IMG/VR virus record: IMGVR_UViG_3300047551_000963
Location: 1-41,078 of that record
Strand: one strand, 5' to 3'
Length of the DNA stretch: 41,078 nucleotides
Source of the DNA: a virus
The translations under genes and the position numbers were made by a program. Numbering within the stretch: position 1 is the stretch's first letter; the number at the start of each line of letters is the position of its first letter. Shown here one piece after another: positions 30,631 through 39,604 of this stretch. The notes under the pieces were generated by a model, which ran no database searches, had not been told where the DNA came from, and saw only the letters and a list, made by a program, of their open reading frames with translations.

Positions 30631-31185
30631 ATGAATGCTGAGCAGGCCCAGAAAAGCAACCCCGGCAGCCGCGTTTTTACGGCTGGCACCCTCTCTATCG
30701 TCGTGCGGCGCCCCCTCTCGCAGGAGTGGGATCTGTACGTGGATATGAGGCGGAAGAAGCCCGCCGAAGCGCGGGCATTCCTCCGGGGTTACATCCTCTA
30801 CCCCGGAAAGGACGAGCTTGCCCGGCTGTGCGAGGCGAAGCCCGCGATCGCCAAAAAGCTGGAGGAGCTTGTCTGGACGGTCGTCGCACCGGAGACGGGC
30901 ACGCTGGTGGACTCCGACAAGCATCCCGGCGCTCAGGCGCTGGTGTGCGATGGGGTGACGTACCACCTTCGGCAGCCCACTGAGGCGGACTATGAGCGCT
31001 TTGAGGACGACGCCAAGGGCAGCTACTCCCGCGCTGCCCTCATACTCCTAAAGGCATGTCTGCTCGAGCCGAACGTGCTGGATTTCGATTCGGCGAACGA
31101 GCTCAGGCCGGGGCTCAAGCACGTGCTGGCTGGCCACCTTGCCCGGATGGCGGGCGAAGAACTGGAGTTCACCGAAAAAAAGTGA
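30631..31185 (+). CDS. Tail assembly chaperone, short form (G-type)
   Basis: The 184-residue helical product lies between tube and tape-measure genes. It ends with EFTEKK directly followed by TGA at 31183. The codons GAA AAA AAG before the stop contain the canonical slippery heptamer A AAA AAG at 31176-31182. This is the standard arrangement of phage tail assembly chaperones, which coat the tape measure during tail building. Confidence 0.85.
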   Translation: MNAEQAQKSNPGSRVFTAGTLSIVVRRPLSQEWDLYVDMRRKKPAEARAFLRGYILYPGKDELARLCEAKPAIAKKLEELVWTVVAPETGTLVDSDKHPGAQALVCDGVTYHLRQPTEADYERFEDDAKGSYSRAALILLKACLLEPNVLDFDSANELRPGLKHVLAGHLARMAGEELEFTEKK

Positions 31186-31346
31186 TTGAGACCGTCCGGG
31201 AAGTCCTGCGGGGCGACACCCGCAAGGGCGCTCGGGCGGTCCAAGCGCTGTTCAAGGGATCCGACGACACCGATGCTCGTATAGGCGCTCGGCTGGTCAC
31301 GCTGGCGCTTCTGCGCATTATCGGCCCGGAGGGAGGCGATGGCTAA
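30631..31346 (+). CDS. Tail assembly chaperone, -1 frameshifted long form (GT-type)
   Basis: Slipping back one base at 31176-31182 continues into a frame that reads VIETVREVLRGDTRKG, ALFKGSDDTDARIG and LVTLALLRIIGPEGG, ending TAA at 31344-31346. This gives about 238 residues in total. The stop overlaps the tape-measure ATG at 31339. Mu and most tailed phages make this fusion by programmed frameshift. Confidence 0.82.
31176..31182 (+). promoter_or_regulatory. Slippery sequence for programmed -1 frameshift
   Basis: A AAA AAG in the zero frame, immediately before the TGA at 31183. Seven A residues run from 31175 to 31181. Confidence 0.85.
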
Positions 31347-32886
31347 TAAGCTCACATGGGTGCTAGAGATGATCGATCGCGTGAGCGGCCCGGCCAAGTC
31401 GGCGGGCTCCTCGATGGGCGATTTCATCCAGACCACGCACTCTGCCCTTGCAGCCGTCCAGATGATCGGCCAAGCCGCCATCGGTGCCGGGCACATGATC
31501 GCCTCTGGCCTCCAGCCCGCAATCTCCCGCGAGAAGTCGCTGGGCGCATTCGAGACGCTTCTGGGCACCGCCGAAAAGGCCCGTTCCATGTATGGGCAAG
31601 CCGTCAAATTCGCTGCCGAGACCCCATTCGAGACCGCCCAGGTGGTCGATGCCTTCCAAAGACTGCTTACCGCTCGCTTCAGCGAGGAGGAAGTCCCGAT
31701 CGCCATGCGCATCATCGGGGACGCCGCCTCAATGCAGGAGGATAGCCAAGCCGCCGTGCAGTCCGTAACGCGGGCACTTTCCCAGATCCGCAGCAAGGGC
31801 AGGCTGCAGGGCGAGGAGCTGATGCAGCTTCAAGAGGCGGTGCCGCTCAACACGGCATCGCTTTACGAGAAGTTGGGGAAAATCTACGGCGTCAACGCTG
31901 ACCGAGCGCGGAAGATGCAAGAGGCGGGGCAGATCGACGCTCAAGCGGCATCGTTCGCAATCCTTGAACAGCTCTCCGAGCAGTTTGGCGGGAACATGGC
32001 GCGGGCGTCCAAGCAGATGGGCGGCATCCTCTCCACGCTCGCCAGCCGCCCGGCTGAATTTCTGGCCAAGCTCCAGGACACGCGAGGTTACGACGCCCTC
32101 CGCGATGCACTGAACAGCATGGCAGCTGCTTTCGACCCCGAGACATCTGGGCTGACATCGTTCGTGACGCAGTTGGGCTCCGGCGTGCTCGAGCGGGCAG
32201 CGGTGATGCTGGAATACCTGAGCGCGGGGGCGAGCGCATTCATGGATGGGCTGGCCGCTGGCATCGGGCCTCTGAACACAGCCTTCGGGCCAGCCAGTCA
32301 AGAAAACCTGGCTACGTTCAAGGATATCATGGGGGGCATCGGGGCTGGCATCGCATCTGTTGTCAACGCCACCAAGTTCTGGGTTGAAGCGCTGGGAGAC
32401 GTGCTGGGCTACTTTAAGCAGATCGGGGATTGGTGGTCCCGAAACGAGACGATCGCCGGGTTTATGGACGCCTACATCGCCCCCCTGATGACGACAGCGC
32501 CGACCACTGGCTCTGGAGCTGGCTCGACGCAGGCGCTTCTAGTGGCACAACAGCGCCAGCGTGAAAGGCGGGCGGCGCTCGAGCAGCAGGCAGGCGTGGC
32601 CGAGCCCAGCATCGTGGCGGTTCCTGCGTTCGCGGAAGGGGCTATCGTGCGGCGTCCGACGCTGGCGCTTGTCGGCGAGCGCGGCCCGGAGATGATCCGA
32701 CCTCTGGCTGGCAATTACGATCGGCTGCCAGCGAGCAGCGGTGCACTGCCTCCGATCAGCGCTTCCTTCACCTTCCACGGCATTGCAGCGACACAGGAGG
32801 CGGCGCAGGACATCCGCAGGGAGGTCGAGGCGGGGATTTACGCCACGCTTGAGCGGTGGGCGCTTCAATCCGGGAGGTATGCCTGA
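31339..32886 (+). CDS. Tail tape measure protein
   Basis: The 515-residue product starts WVLEMIDRVSGPAKSAG and continues with FETLLGTAEKARSMY, FETAQVVDAFQRLL, RALSQIRSKGRLQGEELMQL and GILSTLASRPAEF, the shared N-terminal core of tape measure proteins. The C-terminal part has Gly/Ala-rich possibly membrane-active segments (MGGIGAGIASVVNATKFW) and ends near LALVGERGPEMIRPL, a frequent tape-measure tail. At about 0.15 nm per residue the tail would be near 77 nm, short for a myovirus. Confidence 0.88.
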   Translation: MANKLTWVLEMIDRVSGPAKSAGSSMGDFIQTTHSALAAVQMIGQAAIGAGHMIASGLQPAISREKSLGAFETLLGTAEKARSMYGQAVKFAAETPFETAQVVDAFQRLLTARFSEEEVPIAMRIIGDAASMQEDSQAAVQSVTRALSQIRSKGRLQGEELMQLQEAVPLNTASLYEKLGKIYGVNADRARKMQEAGQIDAQAASFAILEQLSEQFGGNMARASKQMGGILSTLASRPAEFLAKLQDTRGYDALRDALNSMAAAFDPETSGLTSFVTQLGSGVLERAAVMLEYLSAGASAFMDGLAAGIGPLNTAFGPASQENLATFKDIMGGIGAGIASVVNATKFWVEALGDVLGYFKQIGDWWSRNETIAGFMDAYIAPLMTTAPTTGSGAGSTQALLVAQQRQRERRAALEQQAGVAEPSIVAVPAFAEGAIVRRPTLALVGERGPEMIRPLAGNYDRLPASSGALPPISASFTFHGIAATQEAAQDIRREVEAGIYATLERWALQSGRYA

Positions 32887-33443
32887 TGGCCAGCGCAATC
32901 CCTTCGTGGCAGACCGATCCCTATGCCTGGGATCGGCTCAAGATCAACGGAAAGTTCGTGCCCGGTAAGGTGCGGGTCAGCTACAAGATCGCTAATCGGC
33001 TGGACGTGCAGAAGGCGCCCAAGCAGCAGCATGCCGTGCTGGTCGATCAAGGCGTGCCCCCCATCGAGGGTGAGATCGAGGTGGAGATCGGCTTTGAGTC
33101 GGCCCCCGGCGCCCCGTTCGGCACAGCGGAAAGCCAGATCGAAGCATGGTTCGCCCTCGAGGCGGAGCTTTTCGGGCGCAAGGCGGGGCCCCGCAAGGCT
33201 TACACTGTCAATCATCCGGAGTTCAGCCGGAAAGGCATCAGCAAGGTCTACCTGAACGAGCCGGGAAGCCTCCAGGGCAGTGGACCAGGGACGCGCACCG
33301 TCTCGATGAGCTGGTGCCAGTTCGCCCCGGTCTATCCTGGGGAAACCGGAGCAGTCAAGGCGGGACCTGTCAAGCCAGTCGGAACCACTGACATCCGGAC
33401 GCTGGCAGCCAAAAAACCAAGCTCGGGAAACACGGGACCATGA
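32886..33443 (+). CDS. Tail or baseplate protein of unknown type (Mu gp43 position)
   Basis: The 185-residue product starts at ATG 32886 (TGATG overlap). It begins with ASAIPSWQTDPYAWDRLKI and is beta-rich (VRVSYKIANRL, GEIEVEIGFES). The C-terminus is Pro/Ala/Lys-rich. It occupies the position between tape measure and hub genes. No specific family recognised. Confidence 0.6.
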   Translation: MASAIPSWQTDPYAWDRLKINGKFVPGKVRVSYKIANRLDVQKAPKQQHAVLVDQGVPPIEGEIEVEIGFESAPGAPFGTAESQIEAWFALEAELFGRKAGPRKAYTVNHPEFSRKGISKVYLNEPGSLQGSGPGTRTVSMSWCQFAPVYPGETGAVKAGPVKPVGTTDIRTLAAKKPSSGNTGP

Positions 33444-33712
33444 AAATCGACGTCACCCCCTACATTCAGCAAGCACTTGAGCGGATCACCCCTCAGCCGC
33501 TGGATCTGTCTGCGGTACGCCTGAGCTTGGGCATTGACTTCCAGCCTGACGCCATCAACAGTGCTCTCCGGCTGGCTACCACACTTACAGCCACTGAGGA
33601 TGCTGGCTTGCGATTCCGGGCTGCGCTCAGGCATGCCGGGCTGGACGATCTGCGGGTCTTCGAGCTTGGGCGGGCGTTTGATCGACTCCTCGAGGGCTTG
33701 GCATGTACCTGA
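33440..33712 (+). CDS. Small hypothetical tail-region protein
   Basis: The 90-residue product is coupled by ATGA. It contains two helical stretches (YIQQALERI, NSALRLATTLTATEDAG) and ends AFDRLLEGLAC, overlapping the next gene by ten bases. No family recognised. Confidence 0.55.
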   Translation: MKIDVTPYIQQALERITPQPLDLSAVRLSLGIDFQPDAINSALRLATTLTATEDAGLRFRAALRHAGLDDLRVFELGRAFDRLLEGLACT

Positions 33713-34866
33713 CCCTTAACGGCGCTGTATGCCTGGCTGCCACGATCAGCCTGCCCCGACGTGGGGCTTGGACGGCTGACGTGGAAACGCAGGGCGTCCC
33801 TACTGTGGCGGCTGGCGCTGCCGTCGCGCTGGTCTTCGGCTCGCAGACGTTTCTGGGCACCGTCCACAGGGTCACGACGCTCGAGGCGCGTGGCTGCAAC
33901 GTGCGCATCGTCGGCGGGCACGGCGGGCTTTCAACGCTGCTCCAGCCAGCCCAGTTCTTTCAGCCGACAGCCCGCAACGTGCTGGACGCTGCGCTTCTGG
34001 CGGCAGGTGAATCCCTCTCAAGCGCCAGCGATACAGCCACGCTCAGCGCGCAGTTGAACTTCTGGGAGCGCTCTGCCCGCACGCTGGGACAGGAACTTGA
34101 CGCATTGGCTCGAGCCACGAGGCTTGAGTGGCGGGTGCTCGCTGACGGCGCAATCTTCGTCGGCTTGAGCACGTGGGCAGCGGCGAGGTTAACTGAATAT
34201 CAGGTTATGGACCATATTGCTGACGTCGGCAAAATGGTCATCGCAGCAGACGATCCCGTCGTCCTGCCGGGGCAGACCTTCGAGGGTATTCGCGTCTCGC
34301 TGGTGGTCCACACGGTCACAGCCGATGGCACCCGCACCGAGATCTATCAGAACGACAGCGTTGATCGCTCGCTTGGACTGCTAGACTCGCTCATCCGGCG
34401 TTCGCAGCCCACCGATCTGTATGCGTTCTATCCCTATCAGGTGATCGGCCAGAATGCGGACGGAACATTCGAGCTTCGGGCAATTGATTCCCGGATGCCG
34501 TCGCTTTCGCGGGTCAGGTATGCGCCTGCAACCCCCGGAGAGCAATACACTAGCAGCAACGGCGTTTGCGTGGTAGGATTCGAGGGCGGTGCGGAGACCG
34601 CGCCATATATCGCAGCCTGGAAGCTGGGGACGCCGACCACGGTAGCGCTTCCCGTCTCCAGCCTCCTGCACCTCGGGGCTGTGTCTGGCGCGGACTTCGT
34701 GGCGCTTTCTGGGCTGGTAGAAGCGCAATTGACTGCGCTCAAGAGCGCGATCAGCGCTACGGTAATAGCCCCCAACGATGGGGGGGCGTCCTTTAAGACA
34801 ACTTTGCTGGCTGCCCTGTCGGCTTGGCCAGCATCAACCGCTGCGACCAAGGTCAAGGCAACATAG
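33703..34866 (+). CDS. Baseplate hub-like protein (Mu gpP/gp44 position)
   Basis: The 387-residue product begins with beta-rich segments (MYLTLNGAVCLAATISL, VALVFGSQTFLGTVHRV) followed by LLAAGESLSSAS and LGQELDALARATRLEWRVL, a pattern of gpD/gpP-type hub proteins that cap the tube and hold the spike. The C-terminal third (YPYQVIGQNADGTFEL) resembles an OB-like spike base. Order in the tail cluster supports the call. Confidence 0.65.
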   Translation: MYLTLNGAVCLAATISLPRRGAWTADVETQGVPTVAAGAAVALVFGSQTFLGTVHRVTTLEARGCNVRIVGGHGGLSTLLQPAQFFQPTARNVLDAALLAAGESLSSASDTATLSAQLNFWERSARTLGQELDALARATRLEWRVLADGAIFVGLSTWAAARLTEYQVMDHIADVGKMVIAADDPVVLPGQTFEGIRVSLVVHTVTADGTRTEIYQNDSVDRSLGLLDSLIRRSQPTDLYAFYPYQVIGQNADGTFELRAIDSRMPSLSRVRYAPATPGEQYTSSNGVCVVGFEGGAETAPYIAAWKLGTPTTVALPVSSLLHLGAVSGADFVALSGLVEAQLTALKSAISATVIAPNDGGASFKTTLLAALSAWPASTAATKVKAT

Positions 34867-34876
34867 GAGACACGAG

Positions 34877-35350
34877 ATGAAGATCGAAGAAGGCTCACTG
34901 TCCACCCTCCCGAGCAAGCCCAGCACGGGCTATGTCGGCTTGCTTGCCAAGCACCGGCAGGACATCGATCCCAGCTTCAACGCCCGCAGTGAGCAGAAGA
35001 AGCTCCACGGCTACGCCCGAGCCCTCATCGAGGCGCTGGGGGGCAAACAGACCGCCGACGGCTGGTCCGTGGACCTGGGCTCGATGATGGACATTTCCGC
35101 CCGCATTGACGCCGTGGCGGCTGACGTGACAAGCCTCCGGGACGCCATCGCAGGCATCACTGAGGCTGTAGAAGCCAGCATGGCGGCTGCCGAGCATGTG
35201 CAGCAGCAGGTGACGATGATGCAGGAGCAGATCAAGGGCTTCGACACCCTGACCGCTCGGGTGGCTGTGCTCGAGGCACTGGACGCCGAGCGGGCTGCGA
35301 AGGCAACGAAGATTGAGAAGCGCACAGAGAAGGCGGAGAAAGCATCCTGA
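34877..35350 (+). CDS. Coiled-coil baseplate-region protein
   Basis: The 157-residue product starts at ATG 34877 after AGGAGACACG. After a short head it forms a long predicted coiled coil (ISARIDAVAADVTSLRDAI, MQEQIKGFDTLTARVAVLEAL) ending in a Lys/Glu/Ala tail. It sits where Mu has gp45 (spike), but no spike features are seen. Its stop overlaps the next ATG. Confidence 0.6.
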   Translation: MKIEEGSLSTLPSKPSTGYVGLLAKHRQDIDPSFNARSEQKKLHGYARALIEALGGKQTADGWSVDLGSMMDISARIDAVAADVTSLRDAIAGITEAVEASMAAAEHVQQQVTMMQEQIKGFDTLTARVAVLEALDAERAAKATKIEKRTEKAEKAS

Positions 35351-35742
35351 TGGACTATGGCACCGACATCAGCACCCTCGCCCCGGACGGGTCTATCGAT
35401 CTGGACCCCTACTTCCGGGTGGTCAGTGGCTCAACCTGCGTCTCGCATGCCATCGTCAAGCGGCTGGTGACACCGCCCGGGGGGCTGCTGGACGAGGAGG
35501 ATTACGGCTATGACCTGCGTGCGCTGGTGCACGGATCCACGTCGCGGGCTGAGCTCAACGCAGCGGTAGCCGAGATCGAGGCGCAGTGCTTGGCCGATGA
35601 GCGGGTGTCGGATGCTACGGTCACCCTCTCGGCGTCGGGCGGCGTGCTGACATGCCGGGTGCAGGTGGTGCTTGTGGATGGGCAGACCTTCCGGCTGGTG
35701 CTGGCTGTGTCTGCCGTCTCTGTTGACGTGCTGGAGGGCTGA
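35350..35742 (+). CDS. Mu gp46 / T4 gp25-like baseplate wedge protein
   Basis: The 130-residue product has the gp25-like pattern LLDEEDYGYDLRALVHG near residues 51-67, preceded by VSHAIVKRLVTPPG and followed by a helix (RAELNAAVAEIEAQCLADERV). The small lysozyme-like fold links inner baseplate to sheath. It lies immediately before the baseplate J gene, as in Mu. Coupled by TGATG. Confidence 0.78.
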   Translation: MDYGTDISTLAPDGSIDLDPYFRVVSGSTCVSHAIVKRLVTPPGGLLDEEDYGYDLRALVHGSTSRAELNAAVAEIEAQCLADERVSDATVTLSASGGVLTCRVQVVLVDGQTFRLVLAVSAVSVDVLEG

Positions 35743-37229
35743 TGGCGACGCTTGACACCCTGCTCGAGGAGAAGACAGCCGCCACCTATCAGGCGGAGAT
35801 GCTGGCTGATCTGGCTGACCCCGCTGTGGTCGGCGGGACGGGACTGCCCACCACCTCGTGGCAGCCGGGCAGCACTCCCCGGACGCTGATTGCGGCTCAA
35901 TCGCAGGTAGCTGCCGACTTCAACGCATCGCAGCGGGCGATTGCGCGAGGGGGCTTTCTCGACTACGCCGAGGGCGATTGGCTGACCCTGCTGGCTGTTC
36001 AGCTCTACATCGTCACCCGAGCGGCACCGGTCGCCACACTCGGCATCGCAACCCTGACCGACACTGGAGGGGGACCACACACGATCTCCGCCAGCCAGCT
36101 GATCGCGAAGGACGCATCGGGCAGGGAATTCCGAAACGTCACCGGCGGGACGCTGACCCTATCCGGATCGCTCGCCCTCCGCTGGCAGGCGGTGGCTACC
36201 GGCGCGGACTACAATATCGGCTCAAGCACCCTTACAACGCTGGTCACAGCGCTGGCGGGCGTCACGATCAACAACCCGGCGACGTGGCTGACCCTGCCGG
36301 GCACGGCTTCGAGCAAGGCGCAGGGCACCGTCCGGATCACTGATGGCGCGCTGACTGGCCCCCACGTCGTCGGCGCGGGTACTGTGACCGTCACGGACGG
36401 CTCGCATGCCTTTACAAACGTCAACACCTTCACGATCACGACGGCAGGCGGGTACGCCGACGTCCTCTTCGAGGCCTCGGCGAACGGGCTGGCATACAAC
36501 GTCGCCAACAGCACCCTGACGACCGTCAGCGTGACCCCGGTGGCGGGGCTGACCAGCACGAACCCCGGCAGCACGTGGATCACCACCTCGGGCGCTGAGG
36601 AGCAGACGGATGCCGACCTGCGGGAGGAATGCCGAGACAAGTGGTCAACCCTCGGCGTCGGCTGGACTTCGAGCGCCATCGAGTATCTGGCGCAGCAGGC
36701 TGCGACAAGCACGCCGGTCACGCGGGTGCTGGTCGAGACCAACCCCGGCAGCGTAGCTGGGCTGGTGGGCGTCGTGATCGGCTCGGTGGTCGGTCCCATG
36801 TCCTCGGCGGACGTCGCGGTGGTGCAGGCGCACTTCGACGACGACCGGATCACTCTGACCAGCGCTCTGGCCGTCTCTAGCTGTACCAGCGTCACGATTG
36901 CGCTGACAGCCACGATCCGGGTGCCGGCGGCGTACTCCGCCACGATTCAGGCAGGTGTGGCGCTTCGGCTGTCCTTGCTCGCTCAGGGCACCCCCATCGG
37001 CGGAGACCCCAACAAGGGCAACACCCTGACATGGGAGGATATCATCGCAGCGATCGTCGGGGCGGCTTACGACAGCAGCGGGAGGCAGACCAGCGCAGCG
37101 GTGCCATACGATGTTGACATCTCCGCTGTGACCGTGGGCGGATCGCCTGCGACGGTCGGCGCAGATATCGCGCTGACAGCCTATCAGGTGCCAACCTTCA
37201 GCAACACGTTCACCTACGTGGGGGTGTAA
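35742..37229 (+). CDS. Baseplate J-like protein (Mu gp47) with duplicated beta module
   Basis: The 495-residue product shows baseplate J features: PTTSWQPGSTPRTL, LTLLAVQLYIVTR, then DLREECRDKWSTL, YLAQQAATSTPVTRV and VPAAYSATIQ. A ~80-residue beta module occurs twice in the middle, at about 36055-36300 and 36334-36585. The copies share PH, FxNV, AYN or DYN, NSTLTT/SSTLTT and TxNP motifs. Ordinary family members have one such region. It forms the inner baseplate wedge. Confidence 0.82.
   Translation: MATLDTLLEEKTAATYQAEMLADLADPAVVGGTGLPTTSWQPGSTPRTLIAAQSQVAADFNASQRAIARGGFLDYAEGDWLTLLAVQLYIVTRAAPVATLGIATLTDTGGGPHTISASQLIAKDASGREFRNVTGGTLTLSGSLALRWQAVATGADYNIGSSTLTTLVTALAGVTINNPATWLTLPGTASSKAQGTVRITDGALTGPHVVGAGTVTVTDGSHAFTNVNTFTITTAGGYADVLFEASANGLAYNVANSTLTTVSVTPVAGLTSTNPGSTWITTSGAEEQTDADLREECRDKWSTLGVGWTSSAIEYLAQQAATSTPVTRVLVETNPGSVAGLVGVVIGSVVGPMSSADVAVVQAHFDDDRITLTSALAVSSCTSVTIALTATIRVPAAYSATIQAGVALRLSLLAQGTPIGGDPNKGNTLTWEDIIAAIVGAAYDSSGRQTSAAVPYDVDISAVTVGGSPATVGADIALTAYQVPTFSNTFTYVGV
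36055..36585 (+). repeat. Tandem domain duplication within baseplate J gene
   Basis: The two copies align from LTDTGGGPHTIS to NPATWLT and from ITDGALTGPHVV to NPGSTWIT. The similarity is at protein level; the DNA copies have diverged, so the duplication is not recent. Confidence 0.6.
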
Positions 37230-37702
37230 TGAGCAGGCTAAACACATGCCTTGACTGGATCCTCCGCGCTGAGGGCGGGCTGTCGCTGGACCCTGACGAC
37301 CGGGGAGGGTTGACGAACTACGGCATCAGCCAGGCAGCCTACCCGGATGTGGATATCGCAGCGCTGACGGAAGCGGACGCCCGAGCCATCTACCAGCGGG
37401 ACTACTGGATGCCCTGCCGGTGCGCTGAGCTTCCACCCCCGCTTGATCTGGTGGTGCTGGACGGCGCTGTCTTGATGGGCGTAGGCGCGTCCGTTGTGCA
37501 GCTACAGCGGGCGCTCAGGGTGGATATTGATGGCGTGCTCGGCCCCAAGACCCTTGCGGCGGCGAAGGCGAACGGGCTGGCGTCGCTCGAGCGACTGTTC
37601 ACCGAGCGACTGCTGTATCTCGCCAAAGCCGTGACTTGGAAGCAACACGGGCGCGGGTGGACGCTGCGCACGTTCGCGCTGGCGCGGGAGGCGTTCCGGT
37701 GA
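37229..37702 (+). CDS. GH108-type N-acetylmuramidase
   Basis: The 157-residue product has the GH108 start: LDWILRAEGGLSLDPDDRGGLTNYGIS, with catalytic Glu at 15 in the EGG motif, then ADARAIYQRDYWMP. The C-terminal half has the peptidoglycan-binding type LQRALRVDIDGVLGPKTLAAA. It cuts the glycan strands of peptidoglycan. No signal peptide is present. It sits between baseplate genes gp47 and gp48, so it may be a tail-tip enzyme or a displaced endolysin. ATG 37229 overlaps the previous stop. Confidence 0.85.
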   Translation: MSRLNTCLDWILRAEGGLSLDPDDRGGLTNYGISQAAYPDVDIAALTEADARAIYQRDYWMPCRCAELPPPLDLVVLDGAVLMGVGASVVQLQRALRVDIDGVLGPKTLAAAKANGLASLERLFTERLLYLAKAVTWKQHGRGWTLRTFALAREAFR

Positions 37703-38436
37703 GCACCTATAAGCAATACGCCGCCGACCTGTCACCCCCCTTCCTGCAGGGGTCCAACGGCGTCAAGTGGCACAACGGGTTTAACCAGCATCTTGACGAC
37801 CTGCTGGAGGATACGAAGGCGGCGGTCAAGGCTCGATTCCCCAGCGAGGCGGCGGATGCGAGCGATACTCTGGCGCTCGGCGCTATTGGCTCAGACAGCC
37901 GGGTTCCGCGCTATACCTCGGAGACCGATGCGGGCTACGCTGAGCGGCTGGTGGGGCGCTTCGGCTACCACGCACAGGCTGGCACTGAGCAGGGGCTTCT
38001 GGATGACTTGGCGGGCCTCGGCTTCGGCGACGTGACGATCATGGAATACCGGGACTGGCCAGCAGACGCGGGCGATCCAAACGTCCACCACAGCCCCGGA
38101 AGCTGGTACGACTCGACAGGCGTCACTCCGTGGTGGTCCCGGTTCTGGGTGCTCATCGGGCAGTACGACGGCGCTGCAATCCCCTCGGGCGGCGTGCTCG
38201 GAACGGGCGTGCTCGGCGTGATGCCGCTGGGCTTCGAGCTTGACGCCGATGTGATCGAGATGGCGCTGGATGCCGTCCGGAGGCGGAAGCCTGCGCATGC
38301 GCTCTTCGCCTCGCTGACCGTCCTAACGGACGATACCCCAGTAGAATCGGTGCTCGGCGTCGGCGTGCTCGGCACGATGGTTTTGGGCGCTGCGGGCAGT
38401 GGTCCCGGCAGCGTCGTGATTGATGTCAACAAGTGA
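37699..38436 (+). CDS. Mu gp48-like tail protein
   Basis: The 245-residue product starts at GTG 37699 (GTGA overlap). It begins STYKQYAADLSPPFLQG and contains YAERLVGRFGYHAQAGTEQGL and VIEMALDAVRRRKPAHALF. The C-terminal KPAHA pattern is common in gp48/P2 gpI-type baseplate proteins, which link fibres to the baseplate. Repeated VLGTGVLG and VLGVGVLG strings are unusual. Confidence 0.68.
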   Translation: MSTYKQYAADLSPPFLQGSNGVKWHNGFNQHLDDLLEDTKAAVKARFPSEAADASDTLALGAIGSDSRVPRYTSETDAGYAERLVGRFGYHAQAGTEQGLLDDLAGLGFGDVTIMEYRDWPADAGDPNVHHSPGSWYDSTGVTPWWSRFWVLIGQYDGAAIPSGGVLGTGVLGVMPLGFELDADVIEMALDAVRRRKPAHALFASLTVLTDDTPVESVLGVGVLGTMVLGAAGSGPGSVVIDVNK

Positions 38437-38443
38437 GGGTGCA

Positions 38444-38725
38444 ATGGAGCCGATTCTTCGAGGAGGGATCCGGGTGGAGAGAACACCCACCGGAATCCGG
38501 GTGGCAAACAACCGGCGATGCCGGGTAGCTGTGCAGGCTGGGGGCGCCAACGCGGTCATCCCCGCAGCAGGCCCCAGGGACTGGTGGCCATCGGTTCAGC
38601 TCGATTGCGACCCGGCATCCACAGTCGTCGTGACGCTGGAGGCCGAAGGACCCCAGGGGCCAGACCCGAGCAAAACCGGCGACTTCGAGCCGGGAGAGCA
38701 CAACATCATTTTTGAGGGATGCTAA
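38444..38725 (+). CDS. Small tail-tip region protein
   Basis: The 93-residue product starts at ATG 38444 after GAGGGTGC. It is beta-rich and hydrophilic (GIRVANNRRCRVAVQ, DPASTVVVTLEAEGPQG). No family recognised; position suggests a tail-fibre accessory. It abuts the next gene exactly. Confidence 0.58.
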   Translation: MEPILRGGIRVERTPTGIRVANNRRCRVAVQAGGANAVIPAAGPRDWWPSVQLDCDPASTVVVTLEAEGPQGPDPSKTGDFEPGEHNIIFEGC

Positions 38726-39559
38726 ATGTCCACCCAGACGCACACACCCGCAGCAAGCTGGCACAATACCAGCCAATACCAGCAGAATGGCGACGTTTCC
38801 GATGCCACCATCCTCCAGAAGACCGGGCAGGACGCGATGGACAACGTCGCCTACCTGACCGGCTCCAATACACGAACGCAGGTGTCACGGATCCAGACCT
38901 GTACCGACCTGACAGCCCTCAAGGCTATCGGCACGTCGGATCGGCGGGATCTGGACTTCTGCGTACTCGACACCGCCAACGGGGAGCGGCTTTACAAGTT
39001 CGACAGCGGCTCAAGCTCCACCGGCGACGACTACGCCGTCGTAACCCCGGCTTCGGGCTCGGGCAGGTGGCATCTGGTCAACGCCAAGCCGAAGAGCACG
39101 TCAAAGCGATGGGTTACGGCAGGGGCAAACGCCGTTAAGGAAGACGGCGGGGGCACGGTAGACCGCAGCGCCACGACAGGGCATGCGCGGATCTACCATC
39201 CCGGCACCGCCACGCTGTGGCACCAGTTCGGCGCGGGCGAGTTCAACGCGGGCGATGCGATCACAGGCGTTGAAGCTGTATTGCAGCAGAGCACTGGGAA
39301 CACCACGGTCACAACGGTTTACCATCTGAGCTCGGCTGCGGCTGGTACTGCGCCGACCGTCACAACGCTGGCGACACTCTCAGCCACGGGAGCAACCGCC
39401 AACATCACATCGTCGTCGGCGCCGTTACCCGTCACAATGGCGGCGGGTGACCAGATCGTGGCGCGCACAGTTTTCGACGCATCAGGCGGGTCTGGCGGAA
39501 CCACGTGCATCGTGGTTTGGGTAGCTCTTACAGGCACCCGCACATACATCACGGAGTAA
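38726..39559 (+). CDS. Tail fibre or receptor-binding structural protein
   Basis: The 277-residue product contains CTDLTALKAIGTSDRRDLDF and ERLYKFDSGSSSTGDDYAVV, a short module seen in many phage tail fibre proteins. This is followed by Thr/Ser/Ala-rich beta stretches (TTVTTVYHLSSAAAG, TTLATLSATGATANI). The location after gp48 supports a fibre function. The target is unknown. Confidence 0.65.
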   Translation: MSTQTHTPAASWHNTSQYQQNGDVSDATILQKTGQDAMDNVAYLTGSNTRTQVSRIQTCTDLTALKAIGTSDRRDLDFCVLDTANGERLYKFDSGSSSTGDDYAVVTPASGSGRWHLVNAKPKSTSKRWVTAGANAVKEDGGGTVDRSATTGHARIYHPGTATLWHQFGAGEFNAGDAITGVEAVLQQSTGNTTVTTVYHLSSAAAGTAPTVTTLATLSATGATANITSSSAPLPVTMAAGDQIVARTVFDASGGSGGTTCIVVWVALTGTRTYITE

Positions 39560-39604
39560 GCTCGCCAGCAATTCCGCTGGGGGCAATTGAAGCAGGAGGC
39601 AATC

